Shown: piece by piece, positions 1-9,440 of the stretch | How positions within the stretch are numbered: position 1 is the first letter of the stretch | Layout: each line of letters begins with the position of its first letter | Notes under the pieces: model-generated | The model's input: only the letters and a program-made list of their open reading frames with translations | Database searches by the model: none | Told to the model about the DNA's origin: nothing | Position numbers and translations under genes: made by a program | Assembly (NCBI GenBank): GCA_021772775.1 | Contig: JAJFLH010000035.1 | Location: 62,001-126,000 of the forward strand | DNA: 64,000 nucleotides | Direction: 5' to 3' | DNA from: Mariprofundus sp. | Lineage (GTDB): Bacteria; Pseudomonadota; Zetaproteobacteria; Mariprofundales; Mariprofundaceae

Positions 1-468
1 CGAGGCAATTTTTGCGAGGAACTTATTGTATGAGACACCGGCTGATGCAACCAGTCCTGTCTCGGTAAGGATCTCCTCTTTGATCCTCTGAGCAATCTTT
101 GTGGCAGAACCATCACATGACTCTGTGTAGGTCACATCGAGATAGGCTTCATCGAGTGATAAGGGCTCAACCTGAACCGCATAGCACCAGAAGATCTCCC
201 GAATCAGTTTGGATGCCTCGCGATAAGCCTCAAAGCGCGGTGGGACAAACAGCGCCTGCGGACAACGTTTAAAGGCTTGGGCGCAGGACATGGCAGAGTG
301 AATACCGAATTCACGAGCTTCATAGCTGCATGCAGCCACCACCCCACGACTATTGGGCTGGCCACCGACAATCAGCGGTTTATCGCGATAGTCCGGGTTA
401 TCGCGCTGCTCCACCGATGCAAAAAAGGCATCCATATCCACATGGATAATTTTCCTTTGGATAGTCAT
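1..468 (-). CDS. dinB: DNA polymerase IV (Y-family), N-terminal part, cut by the window edge
   Basis: This is the first 156 codons of a Y-family translesion polymerase, which copies past damaged bases. The gene runs off the window start. The reverse strand reads [20 protein letters not shown], the canonical opening with the catalytic Asp in the [10 protein letters not shown] motif. It continues with a VAACSYEAR-type segment and the second catalytic motif [10 protein letters not shown]. The helix-hairpin-helix region begins near the edge ([16 protein letters not shown]). The start is the ATG at 468, the usual family N-terminus. No LexA-type operator (CTGT-N8-ACAG) was seen upstream, so SOS control is not evident. 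The family call is secure; the C-terminal part is outside the window. Confidence 0.95.
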   Translation of the reverse strand, partial: MTIQRKIIHVDMDAFFASVEQRDNPDYRDKPLIVGGQPNSRGVVAACSYEAREFGIHSAMSCAQAFKRCPQALFVPPRFEAYREASKLIREIFWCYAVQVEPLSLDEAYLDVTYTESCDGSATKIAQRIKEEILTETGLVASAGVSYNKFLAKIAS

Positions 469-628
469 CGGCTCATTCAGGGGGAGCTACAGATCATAAT
501 GGTGGCAATCATAAGAGGCAGCTTAAACATTTCATTCCTATCAAACAAACGGGAGCTCCTACAGATAGGAGCTCCCGATTTGATGAAGTCAGTAAAGGCT
601 TATTTCAATCCCTCTACTTACCTCTGTT

Positions 629-787
629 CTAGTCTGACTTTTCTATCATGATCATCATCGTCATGATCTTAATCGTGATGCTTGCATAATGCTTATCGTG
701 TTTACCGTCACCTTTCTCAGGGAAAACAAACAGCACAGAAGCACTGGCTATGTTGCCGGAAGCATCGGTCGCTGAAACATAAAAACT
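629..787 (-). pseudogene. Decayed 3' tail of an Ig-like/adhesin-type protein gene
   Basis: On the minus strand an open frame runs from just after a TAA at 788-790 to a TAG at 629-631. It begins SFYVSATDASGNIASASVLF, which resembles the end of a bacterial Ig-like or HYR repeat, and then has a His/Lys/Asp-rich tail. There is no start codon or ribosome-binding site, and the upstream frame is closed by a stop. It therefore looks like the remnant of a larger surface or secreted protein whose 5' part was lost. The family assignment rests only on the short repeat-like motif. Confidence 0.45.
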
Positions 788-876
788 TTAGATCCTGAAC
801 AAAGCTTCGTAGAGCTGATGTAAATAGTAAGGCTAGAGAGTAACCAATGCAGGCTATTAAGCGCCTGAGCCTTTTA

Positions 877-2070
877 CTATTTCGTAACCAGATACACCTC
901 TACACGACGATTTCTGTCACGCCCTGCTTTGGTACTGTTATCTTCAATGAAGTTTGTAGCGCCAAAACCTTCGCTCTGAATAATGTTTCGATCAATACCT
1001 GCATCCACTAAAGCTTTTGCTACTGCTTCAGCACGAGCTGCACTCAAGGCCTCCTGAGAAGAGAAACGATGGCGAGGTATATGCCTACTTTCTGAATAAC
1101 CGCCAATCGGTTCTGCATCATTATAGCCGCGCACATCGATGGTATGTGATTGGCTATGTGGCAAGAACTCTTTCGCTATCTTCTTCACGACCTGACGTGA
1201 CTTGGCATCTACATTCTTATCTCCGGAACGGAAGGGTATGATGATCCAAAGCTGTTCTTCGGGAGCTTTTTCTACAACCGGTTCGATGCTTGCATCTGCT
1301 GCTGATCCCTCAATAAATGGCTCAACAACAGATTCTGTATCAACGACCGCTTGAACTACAGCCTCTTCCACCGGCTCCACCACTTCTTCCACAGGGGCTG
1401 GCCTCGATGTTATCTCAGCCATGCCAGGTTCAAAACCGCCCACAGCATAGTTTAGTGAAACCATTACCCCAGGTGCAAAAGTATCCATACCAGCATTCTT
1501 TCCTACTAGCGGAAGGTTCGGAATAACTATACCGGCATCAATCATATATTTTGGTGCTAATTTCCAGGATATACCGGCACCAAGCCCTAATCCGATATAG
1601 CTATCGGAGTAGACGATTTTACCAGCAGCATTGGTAAGCCTATGCTCTACAGGGCCAAGTGCCATCAAGCCGTATGCACCAAGCTTATCTGAATCAATAT
1701 TGATACCGTATGCATCAAGACCATCAAGATCAAACCAGCGTTTACGCATATAAGCTTTAGTTGAAGCTGGAACTTTCATGTTGATGCTGTTCAAACCATT
1801 AGAAATATTCTTTTTACTACTATCGAAATACATCAGTCCCAACTCTAGTTCTGGTGTAATAGCATAACCGATGTTCAGCATATAGGTGGGCATCATTGCA
1901 TTAAAGTTACCCTGAGCCGACGTAGTGGTATCCAGGTTAGCCAGCCCAACTCCAGCCCCCAAACGAATATTGTCCCTGTTAAAGTAATCCAGATAATTTT
2001 CAGCCAAGGCTGAACCTGATGAGATCAGCAGTGTCAGCAGGCTTATCGTAACAATATTACTTTTCTGCAT
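877..2070 (-). CDS. OmpA-family outer membrane protein (OprF/OmpW-like barrel plus OmpA C-terminal domain)
   Basis: A 397-residue outer membrane protein. Residues 1 to about 24 form a signal peptide ending in a SALA cleavage motif. Residues of about 25-210 look like a beta-barrel of alternating polar and aromatic stretches (for example GAGVGLANLDTT and YMLNIGYAI). A Pro/Glu/Val-rich linker follows (about 220-275). The C-terminal 110 residues are an OmpA peptidoglycan-binding domain, with VRGYNDAEP and the RDRNRRVEVYL signature. It probably anchors the outer membrane to the cell wall and may form a pore. I chose the second ATG (2070): GGAGG lies directly against the first ATG at 2076 but 7-8 bases before the second. 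It is monocistronic, between dinB and a divergent DNA ligase. Confidence 0.88.
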   Translation of the reverse strand: MQKSNIVTISLLTLLISSGSALAENYLDYFNRDNIRLGAGVGLANLDTTTSAQGNFNAMMPTYMLNIGYAITPELELGLMYFDSSKKNISNGLNSINMKVPASTKAYMRKRWFDLDGLDAYGINIDSDKLGAYGLMALGPVEHRLTNAAGKIVYSDSYIGLGLGAGISWKLAPKYMIDAGIVIPNLPLVGKNAGMDTFAPGVMVSLNYAVGGFEPGMAEITSRPAPVEEVVEPVEEAVVQAVVDTESVVEPFIEGSAADASIEPVVEKAPEEQLWIIIPFRSGDKNVDAKSRQVVKKIAKEFLPHSQSHTIDVRGYNDAEPIGGYSESRHIPRHRFSSQEALSAARAEAVAKALVDAGIDRNIIQSEGFGATNFIEDNSTKAGRDRNRRVEVYLVTK

Positions 2071-2287
2071 CGCCATTCCTCCAGCTGTTTCGATCTAATA
2101 GTGCGCAATGAAAGATAAACAGCGATGGTAATATCTTTACGCAACTGCATGAACAACAATCATGCCATTGACCAAAACATTAAGAACAAACAATCTGCCA
2201 TATATCTGAGCAACTGCAACTATCCAGGAGGTGATTTATAGTTTTCAATATTGCGATTATACATCCAGAGCCATTTGAGAACCCGTT

Positions 2288-3115
2288 TTGAGACTTTTTA
2301 TCTTTCACATCTGTTTTTTATTCACTATCCCTGCCTTGGCACAATCCAAGCAGGAGATGCTGCATTTAACCATTTGGCAGCCCTCTCAAAATGTAAAAGA
2401 GTGGTTGATGAGTGAAAAACTCGATGGCGTTCGGGCACGCTGGGATGGACAAAAACTCGTCAGTCGAGGTGGTCACACCTTTGCCGCACCTAAATGGTTC
2501 ACCAAAAGTTTCCCGCCATTTGCACTTGATGGTGAACTTTGGAGTAAAAGGGGCGACTTTGAAAACATCGTTTCCATCGTACGCCGAAAACATCCGCATT
2601 CCGGCTGGCAGCAGCTCTCTTATCATATATTTGAAGTGCCGCATCAGCCTGGCGGTTTAAAAGAGCGTTTAAAGATAGTGGAAAATTATCTTTCTGATCA
2701 CCCTTCCCCTTATCTTCTCATCATCGAACAACTTCTATGCCGTGGTGAAAAACATCTGCAACAGCATTTACAAGATTTAGTCAGCCATGACGCAGAAGGT
2801 CTGGTTGTGAGAGACCCAACAAAACCCTATCAAACAGGACGCAGTCCGGATGCATTGAAAGTAAAAAAATATTCCGATACAGAGTGCACTGTTGTGGCTT
2901 ACAAAGCGGGCAAGGGGAAAATATCAGGGCTCACAGGTGCCCTTGTTTGCCGCATGGATAATGGAGAACTGGTCACGATTGGCAGCGGACTGAATCAGCA
3001 GCTAAGAACGACCCCTCCGGCATTGGGGCAAATCATCACATTCAAATATTATGGTCTGACAAAAAATAACACCCCCCGACATCCAGTTTTCCTACGTCTA
3101 TGGAAAAAACAATAG
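2288..3115 (+). CDS. Secreted ATP-dependent DNA ligase (LigE/Lig-type)
   Basis: A 275-residue ATP-dependent DNA ligase with an N-terminal signal peptide (FHICFLFTIPALAQS). The adenylation motif EKLDGVRARWDG places the nucleophile Lys at about residue 44. Motif III is FALDGELW, motif IV is AEGLVVRDP and motif V is ALKVKKYSD. A small OB-fold of about 80 residues completes the protein. These minimal ligases of Gram-negative bacteria are exported and seal nicks; roles in DNA uptake or extracellular DNA repair have been proposed. The TTG at 2288 is the only start that keeps the signal peptide, because an in-frame TGA lies 12 bases upstream. The ribosome-binding site is weak. The enzyme class is secure; periplasmic location follows from the signal peptide. 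Confidence 0.88.
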   Translation: MRLFIFHICFLFTIPALAQSKQEMLHLTIWQPSQNVKEWLMSEKLDGVRARWDGQKLVSRGGHTFAAPKWFTKSFPPFALDGELWSKRGDFENIVSIVRRKHPHSGWQQLSYHIFEVPHQPGGLKERLKIVENYLSDHPSPYLLIIEQLLCRGEKHLQQHLQDLVSHDAEGLVVRDPTKPYQTGRSPDALKVKKYSDTECTVVAYKAGKGKISGLTGALVCRMDNGELVTIGSGLNQQLRTTPPALGQIITFKYYGLTKNNTPRHPVFLRLWKKQ

Positions 3116-3343
3116 GCATGTGAGCTCAACCCGCGGTTATTCGGTGAAGAAATAAATGAAAAAACTTTCCACTTACGATGACCTACACCCTAGTCATACA
3201 AGACTAATATCGTTAATTCATGCAACAACACAGCTTAATCTAAAACTACCAATTTATCAATTAAAGCACTGAAATTAAAAGAAAACAAACCTCACAAAAC
3301 ACCATCGCATGGCTTTTAAAGCTAGCGTGACATACTGAGACAG

Positions 3344-5506
3344 TTATCTCGTGTCCTCTTCAGTAGAAATCATCTTATCAATGACACTAAACAGGTTCTG
3401 CACATTAATAGGCTTAGTAAGATAATCATCAAAACCTGCCGCACGCCCTTTGGCATCATCGCCTGTCATAGCATTAGCAGATAACGCAACGACCTTGATA
3501 TGACTCGTTTCAGCATCCTTTTTAAGCACTTTCAGTGCCTCATAACCATCCATGCCCGGCAGGTTGATATCCATCAAAATAAGATCAGGTTTTTCAGATT
3601 TAGCCAATACGATGCCATCTTCTGCAGTTTCAGCTTCCAGCAAAAGAAGCTTGGAGCGAGCAGAAAAGAGCTTATTCACAATCAATCGATTCACCATATT
3701 GTCCTCAACGAGCAACACTTTCGGCTGCGGCCTGTCTGGATTATCTCCCTCTACCTGCATACTTTTTGATACTTCTAACTCGGCCTGTGGCAATTCAAAA
3801 CTGCCTGTGACTGGAAATTCGATCCAGAACGTACTCCCCTTACCTACGTCGCTTGAGAAACCAATCATGCCACCCATGGATTCAACAATGCGACGAGTGA
3901 TCACTAAACCAATGCCTGTGCCCTCTATCTGACCGCGCTCAGCTCCAAGTCGATCAAATGCATTAAATATGCGTGCCTGACTCTCTACAGGAATTCCCAA
4001 ACCTGTATCAATAATATTGATGCGAATTCGTCCATCATTGATCTGGCTGCTAAGTGTCACAGAACCATCTGGCCGGTTATATTTAACCGCATTGGAGAGC
4101 AGGTTGAGCAAGGTTTGATTCAAACGGACATTATCAGCTTGCACCGTCACATTCATATTTTTACTGTTTTCATCTATCAGCTTGATCGCATGTTTTTTAG
4201 CGATAGGTGCAATCAATGAAAGACTTCCAGACAATACACAAGCAACCGATACAGGCTCCAGACTAAGATCCAGTTTGCCTGACTCAATACGAGCCAAATC
4301 AATCAGATCATCAACCAGCGCTAGAAGATGGTGACCGGCCCGCTCAATTTCACCAGCACACTCTCTGGTTTCATTTGTAAGCTCTTCATCCATCACAAAG
4401 AGTTGTGAAAAACCAAGTATTGCATTCAATGGTGTACGCAACTCATGGCTCATACTGGCCAGAAACTCACTCTTGGCTCGACTTGCACTTTCAGCCGCAT
4501 CACGCGCTTTGACAAGCTCACGCTGAGACTCCGCCAGAGCCGTAATATCACGGGTAACTATAACCACATGCGTAATATCACCTGCCGTCTGCCCATAGGG
4601 ATAACATGTAACAATGCATTCACGACGTCCAATTTTTGGCATTTCAATGACAGCCTGAGCCGATATTTCGACACCTTCAGCAAAACAGCGCGCTATCTCT
4701 GCATCCACCTGCAGAGGCGAACCCCAAACTTCACTTGTGGAACGTCCAATGACATCTTCACGTGAACGCCCTACCACTTTGCACCAGCTCTCATTGACAG
4801 CTTCATACTGGCCTGAGCGATTGACCATACTCATCATATCGGAGACCGTATTGACGATGAAGTCATGGCGACTGAGCATATTTTCACGCAGTTTCATCTC
4901 ATGCCGATGGCGAATATTACTCTGTTCAGAAGCTGAGAAACGTCCTGCAATAACAAACATAAATACCGCAAACACAGCCATCGCACCAAGCATAGCCAGT
5001 GAGACTTCGCTATTAAGCAAAAGCAATTTTAACATCAACGGAAATAGCAATGGAGCTACATAGCCAATCAAGGCAAACCGGTCGACAGAAAGCGATGATA
5101 CAGCCCCCGCCATCAATGCCGTAAGTACAAAGGCAAAAAACAGTTGGTTTACCACATCATTGATAGGAAATAGCAGAACAGTACACGCACCCCATGCCAA
5201 TCCAGTAGCCATCGCCCCAATTCGGAAGCGCAATAACCAGCTATGATAGTTCACTATAGTTATCGATGATTTTCGCCATGTAAGGACAGTAATCAGACGA
5301 AATATAAGCGCCAAAGCAAGCATCCCTACCCAGACATAGACTGAATTACTATTCGCTTCTGTCCATAGAAGTGGCACGACTACAGCAGCAAGCAAAGCAT
5401 TTGATACAATCGCCAATGGCAGACCGGCGTAGAGCAATTGAACTATATCAAGTCCAACCGATTCGTTGATGGAAGTTGGCTGATGCTCATTCATCGGTTT
5501 GTTCAT
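3344..5506 (-). CDS. Membrane hybrid sensor histidine kinase (6-TM, PAS, HisKA, HATPase, receiver)
   Basis: A 720-residue hybrid kinase. Residues of about 20-190 hold roughly six hydrophobic helices that form a membrane sensor with no large periplasmic loop. A PAS domain follows (about 210-325). The dimerisation/phosphoacceptor helix is SMSHELRTPLNAILGFSQ, with His354. The ATPase has N-box NLLSNAVKYN, G1 DTGLGIP and G2 GTGIGLVI motifs. A C-terminal receiver (about 598-715) has the acid pair VEDN and phosphoacceptor Asp in LILMDINLPGMDG. The start at 5506 has AGGAGG four bases upstream. No separate response regulator or output domain lies next to it, so its partner is probably encoded elsewhere. 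The signal sensed cannot be read from the sequence. Confidence 0.92.
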   Translation of the reverse strand: MNKPMNEHQPTSINESVGLDIVQLLYAGLPLAIVSNALLAAVVVPLLWTEANSNSVYVWVGMLALALIFRLITVLTWRKSSITIVNYHSWLLRFRIGAMATGLAWGACTVLLFPINDVVNQLFFAFVLTALMAGAVSSLSVDRFALIGYVAPLLFPLMLKLLLLNSEVSLAMLGAMAVFAVFMFVIAGRFSASEQSNIRHRHEMKLRENMLSRHDFIVNTVSDMMSMVNRSGQYEAVNESWCKVVGRSREDVIGRSTSEVWGSPLQVDAEIARCFAEGVEISAQAVIEMPKIGRRECIVTCYPYGQTAGDITHVVIVTRDITALAESQRELVKARDAAESASRAKSEFLASMSHELRTPLNAILGFSQLFVMDEELTNETRECAGEIERAGHHLLALVDDLIDLARIESGKLDLSLEPVSVACVLSGSLSLIAPIAKKHAIKLIDENSKNMNVTVQADNVRLNQTLLNLLSNAVKYNRPDGSVTLSSQINDGRIRINIIDTGLGIPVESQARIFNAFDRLGAERGQIEGTGIGLVITRRIVESMGGMIGFSSDVGKGSTFWIEFPVTGSFELPQAELEVSKSMQVEGDNPDRPQPKVLLVEDNMVNRLIVNKLFSARSKLLLLEAETAEDGIVLAKSEKPDLILMDINLPGMDGYEALKVLKKDAETSHIKVVALSANAMTGDDAKGRAAGFDDYLTKPINVQNLFSVIDKMISTEEDTR

Positions 5507-5788
5507 CGATCCTCCTGGGCATGAGTGTCACCTCTTTCGGAAGGAGTGCTCACTCATCGGGGCTGTTGTAACAGATGCATTATTCACACATATTTTCAAT
5601 ACAACGAAAGCATTACGATAATATGACATCATCTATCTACACCATTAATCATGACAAGCAAAAGTCTTGCCGTAAATTAAGCATATGTTTTTTTTACAGA
5701 AATCGAAAACATCTGTGCGTAGCCCATTTACACTAAACGTTCCATTCTCTTGGAGATATATTGATCTTCACCCATTAAAATAGCAGAG

Positions 5789-7114
5789 CTAAATTTTGCT
5801 GATATTGGACTCAATGGAGATAATAAGCTGATGAATTTCAGCAAAACCTGGCCGTTGATCTATATTTTCTGAAAAACAGGTTCGCTGTAATTTTTGAAGT
5901 TTATCCATGCCATCGGCATGTGATGTTTGCTCATCTACTTTGACTCGATGCAATAACTCCTCCAACAGACAAGCAAAAGCTCTGACTTCAAGCCGTTCAA
6001 TCGCGTGGCTGACTTTGGGATCCATATCTTTGTATAAAGTAGCCGCCCCAAAGTCCCCAAGCAGACAATGTGCCTCATCATTGATGAGAATATTATGACC
6101 ATACAGATCCCCATGTGCGATACCATCTTCATGCAGGTGCGCCGCCGCCGAAGCGATAGCATCGGTTATTTTGAGCAGCTCAATCAAGCTAAAGCGGGCA
6201 TCTTTAGCATAAGTATCGCGCGTACAGGAGTCCAAACAGGGAGGACCGGCAAGGTTATTAAAATCATCAGCGATCAGGGAGAGTAAAAGACCATCCTTTT
6301 GCTCTGGGTGACCTTTGAGTTTACCGATGACTTCAACCAGATGATCATGTTTACCGGCGGCCATTGAAGCAGCCATTTCATCCGCAGGATAACCATCACT
6401 GGTGACATCACCTTTAAACTCTTTAACTGCAATATCAATATTATCTTGCCATGAAGCTTTAGAGATAATACCTGAGGCCCCCTCTCCCAGCTGATGCTCC
6501 AGTTGAAGTTCGTCCCAATGGATTTCAGCCAGAGTGTGGTCACTGTGTGTGTGGTTCGTGCAAGGGTTACCTGCAAAGGCTAGCCAGGATAACTTCGGCA
6601 AATTGAACAACCATTCAGGCAGCTCTGCTATTTGATTGGCAGAGACCCTGAGCAGCTCCAGGTTTCTGCATTTTTTCATTTCAGCGGGCAATGCAGTCAA
6701 CCGATTGCCAGCCAACATCAGTTTTTGCAACTGCGTGTATTGCCCCATAGATGCAGGAAGTGCTTCCAGCTTATTATCAGTCAAAATAAGCCAGCGTATA
6801 TCTGTTGGCAAAGCATCTTCGGGTACCTCTGATATTTGATTGGCTTTAAATCCAATCATATTCAGATCTGGACATTGTGATAAAACGCTAGGCAACACCT
6901 GAAAGTTATTATCGGACAAAAAGAGAATGCGTAGCCTGGTGAATCGGCCAAAGTCATCAGGCAAACGGCTTAATTGATTACCGGAGAGGTCTAAAACCTC
7001 TAAGCTATCCACCAGTCCAAACAGTTCTTTTGGAAACACATCAAGACCACATGATATTTTCACACGTTGTTGGCCAAGCAATTGACCAGATTTAAGAGCA
7101 GAGAGGGTATGCAT
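5789..7114 (-). CDS. Leucine-rich-repeat protein kinase
   Basis: A 441-residue cytosolic protein. It joins about seven leucine-rich repeats (residues about 35-185, for example LEVLDLSGNQLSRLP and LQKLMLAGNRLTALP) to a eukaryotic-type Ser/Thr kinase domain (about 205-440). The kinase residues are present: glycine loop LGEGASG (209-215), Lys231 in IAVKEFKG, an acidic residue near 246, HGD catalytic loop (334-336) with Asn341, and DFG (354-356). No transmembrane helix was seen. The LRR array probably binds a protein target. The ATG at 7114 has AGGTGG four to five bases upstream. A GCCCCC/GGGGGC inverted repeat at 7135-7160 lies in the leader. The HGD in place of HRD is typical of this bacterial subgroup. 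Confidence 0.9.
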   Translation of the reverse strand: MHTLSALKSGQLLGQQRVKISCGLDVFPKELFGLVDSLEVLDLSGNQLSRLPDDFGRFTRLRILFLSDNNFQVLPSVLSQCPDLNMIGFKANQISEVPEDALPTDIRWLILTDNKLEALPASMGQYTQLQKLMLAGNRLTALPAEMKKCRNLELLRVSANQIAELPEWLFNLPKLSWLAFAGNPCTNHTHSDHTLAEIHWDELQLEHQLGEGASGIISKASWQDNIDIAVKEFKGDVTSDGYPADEMAASMAAGKHDHLVEVIGKLKGHPEQKDGLLLSLIADDFNNLAGPPCLDSCTRDTYAKDARFSLIELLKITDAIASAAAHLHEDGIAHGDLYGHNILINDEAHCLLGDFGAATLYKDMDPKVSHAIERLEVRAFACLLEELLHRVKVDEQTSHADGMDKLQKLQRTCFSENIDQRPGFAEIHQLIISIESNISKI

Positions 7115-7300
7115 ACAACCACCTATTCAGAATAGCCCCCTGAGATAAGAGTTTGGGGGCGGTGCAATCTCATTAAAGCCTGCTTCAAGTCACGAGCCAA
7201 TTTGAAAAGTGCTGATTATTTAATACAAACATTGAAACTACATACAGGTACTGCGCTGAGGCATTATGATGAATTGTTTTATCAGTTAACTCATCTCAGA

Positions 7301-7771
7301 TTAACTATTTTGAGTACACTTTAATGCACCCAGATTCGCATTAATTGCAATAAGCGTTTGTCGCATCAGTTCTAAATCCTGAGATGGAATACCAGCTAAA
7401 GCCTGATCACTGAATTTATTCAGCTCCGGCCAGACCTGAATGAAAGCCTGTTTTCCCTCTTCAGTGATCTGGGCTCGAATAATGCGTCTATCCTGCTGAT
7501 CCTGAACACGGCCAACTAAACCGCTTTTAACCAATGTATTCATCAATCGCGTTACAGCAGCTTTGTCTTTACCAAGAATATTGGCTAACTGTGATTGCGG
7601 CAGACCATCGCAATGGCGAATGATCATCAGGGTATCCGCCTCTTCAGGCGTAATATTGTAACCAGCATCTTTACAGATACGACTGACATGTGATCGAACA
7701 TGACTGGTCATAAAACCAATCAGAGGCATGATTGCACCAAGGCCGTCGTTGTGTTGATGATCCGTTTTCAT
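7301..7771 (-). CDS. MarR-family transcriptional regulator
   Basis: A 156-residue winged-helix regulator of the MarR type. The DNA-binding helix-turn-helix is visible around residues 50-75 (LPQSQLANILGKDKAAVTRLMNTL). The wing follows with GLVGRVQDQQDRRIIRAQITEEG, including the DxR signature of the family. It is divergent from the tolC-like/RND efflux pair and separated from it by 112 bases. That gap contains two TTGA-N-TCAA palindromes, the expected arrangement for a local repressor of an efflux system that responds to a small molecule. Regulation of the pair is inferred from this context. The ligand is unknown. Confidence 0.92.
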   Translation of the reverse strand: MKTDHQHNDGLGAIMPLIGFMTSHVRSHVSRICKDAGYNITPEEADTLMIIRHCDGLPQSQLANILGKDKAAVTRLMNTLVKSGLVGRVQDQQDRRIIRAQITEEGKQAFIQVWPELNKFSDQALAGIPSQDLELMRQTLIAINANLGALKCTQNS

Positions 7772-7794
7772 AACAGCAACACTGCTGAATATGG

Positions 7795-7839
7795 TTGATC
7801 ATATCAATAGTTGACATTATCAACCTATTTGCAAATCAT
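7795..7839 (+). promoter_or_regulatory. Efflux promoter with two MarR-type palindromes
   Basis: Two imperfect palindromes lie side by side: TTGATCATATCAA at 7795-7807 and TTGACATTATCAA at 7811-7823. A -35 box TTGACA (7811-7816) lies inside the second, followed after 17 bases by AATCAT (7834-7839) as a plausible -10. MarR-family dimers bind TTGA-N-TCAA type sites, so a repressor here would block the efflux promoter. This is inference from sequence pattern and the divergent gene order. Confidence 0.55.
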
Positions 7840-7883
7840 TCAGTTGAATGCGTAATACTAATTATTCACGATAAGGACGTTCC

Positions 7884-9440
7884 ATGAAAATGCTATTTAG
7901 TCATTTTATCACTGCTTTTGCGGCCCTGTTTCTTGCCTCCTATCCCGCTTCAGCATCCGAGCCACTAAGCTTAAAACAGGTGCTTGAATCTATACTGATC
8001 AATCATCCCGATCTGAAAATCAATCAGATCGACCGCAGCATTGCAAAAACCGAAAGCCTGCGAGTTGAAGGTATGTTGGATCCAACAATAGCTGCGACCT
8101 TCAAAGCCAGTGAGGAGAAAGTACCTGTTTCCAGTGATTTTCAAGCCAGTGAAACACGCCTCGGTCAAATATCTGGAAGCATTAGCAAGCCCTTATCCAT
8201 TGGTGGCATAGTCAGCGCCAACTTCACCTACAATCGCACCGGTCAGGCATACAACTCCCCTATTGCAGCACAGTTATCCCGTTTCAACCCGGCTTTTCAC
8301 AATCAGGTTAACTTAAGTTACCGTCACTCCCTGTTTAAAGGTGCCAACCGTCCGGATTATCATCAATCACTACTGCTAGCTGAAGCAGGGGTTGAATCTG
8401 CCGAGATACAGTCACAAGTGATCATGCAGGGGTTAAGCCTGCAAGCCATCAATGCTTTTTATCAACTGGCTGCCGATGAGATCAATATTCATATTGCCGA
8501 ACAGGCTGTACAACGCTCCAAAAAACTACTCAATTACCAACGTTCACGTGAAAACTTCGGTTTGATCGAAAAAGCTGACCGTTTGCAGGCAGAAGCTCTG
8601 CTGGCAGCCCGCAATACAGATATGCAACGGGCCAAGGCCCAGCGCTTAGCGGATCAGAGCATGCTGAATCGATTGATGCTGCGCGCTTCTGACACACCTA
8701 TTGCAATACAGATAGCAAACATAACCAGCATCAAGCCTCCATCCATTGCAGAAGCAATCGAGCAGGCCGAGTCGCTACGACCGGAATTACTGCTATTAAT
8801 AACTCAGATGAAATCAGCCGATGCACAACTACTGATGGCTCTCGATGCAGATCAGGTGCAGCTTGATGTCATTGCAGAAGTTGGAACACGCGCACTGGCA
8901 ACAAGCCTTGGTAAAGCTGTGACGCGAGGTTTTGAGGTCAATGATCAGCGCTATTATGCCGGCCTATCCTTTGAGCTTAGCGAGGTCTTGGGGCGCAACA
9001 GCAGCAATGCCACAATTCGCAAAGCTGAACTCTCACGCCAACGTATTCTAAGCCAGCGACAGCAAATCATACAACAGATCCAGGATGATATTGCTGCCGC
9101 CAGCACCACCATTACGTCGGGCATTCCAACTCTGGCCATTGCCAAAAAACAGGTTGCTGCTGAAGAGAGAAAGTTTGCGGCAGAGATGAAACGCTATCGT
9201 CAGGGGCGCTCGGATACAGCCACACTGGTACAATTTGAGGGGGAACTACGCAATGCCACGCTGAATGCCGAATTGCAGCAACTCACGCTGCAACTGGCTG
9301 AGAAACAACTGATCTGGGCAGAGGGTAAATTACTGCACGATCTTGGGCTTGTTGAGTCAGTATCGCATGCTGAGTCCAATAAAAAGCCTATCAAGAACAT
9401 GGTCTCAGCAAACAGTCATGCAAAGGGTAAAAACGAATAA
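7884..9440 (+). CDS. TolC-family outer membrane efflux protein
   Basis: A 518-residue outer membrane efflux channel. It starts with a signal peptide ending near ASYPASASEP. Two repeated OEP domains follow, rich in long amphipathic coiled-coil helices (for example SRENFGLIEKADRLQAEALLAAR and a second helical pair near residues 370-470). Such proteins trimerise into a barrel-plus-tunnel that joins an inner-membrane pump to the outside. The ribosome-binding site is AAGGAC, eight bases before the ATG. The stop codon overlaps the start of the RND gene by one base (TAATG), so the two are translated together. The short Lys/Asn-rich C-terminus is ordinary. The substrate is unknown. Confidence 0.9.
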   Translation: MKMLFSHFITAFAALFLASYPASASEPLSLKQVLESILINHPDLKINQIDRSIAKTESLRVEGMLDPTIAATFKASEEKVPVSSDFQASETRLGQISGSISKPLSIGGIVSANFTYNRTGQAYNSPIAAQLSRFNPAFHNQVNLSYRHSLFKGANRPDYHQSLLLAEAGVESAEIQSQVIMQGLSLQAINAFYQLAADEINIHIAEQAVQRSKKLLNYQRSRENFGLIEKADRLQAEALLAARNTDMQRAKAQRLADQSMLNRLMLRASDTPIAIQIANITSIKPPSIAEAIEQAESLRPELLLLITQMKSADAQLLMALDADQVQLDVIAEVGTRALATSLGKAVTRGFEVNDQRYYAGLSFELSEVLGRNSSNATIRKAELSRQRILSQRQQIIQQIQDDIAAASTTITSGIPTLAIAKKQVAAEERKFAAEMKRYRQGRSDTATLVQFEGELRNATLNAELQQLTLQLAEKQLIWAEGKLLHDLGLVESVSHAESNKKPIKNMVSANSHAKGKNE

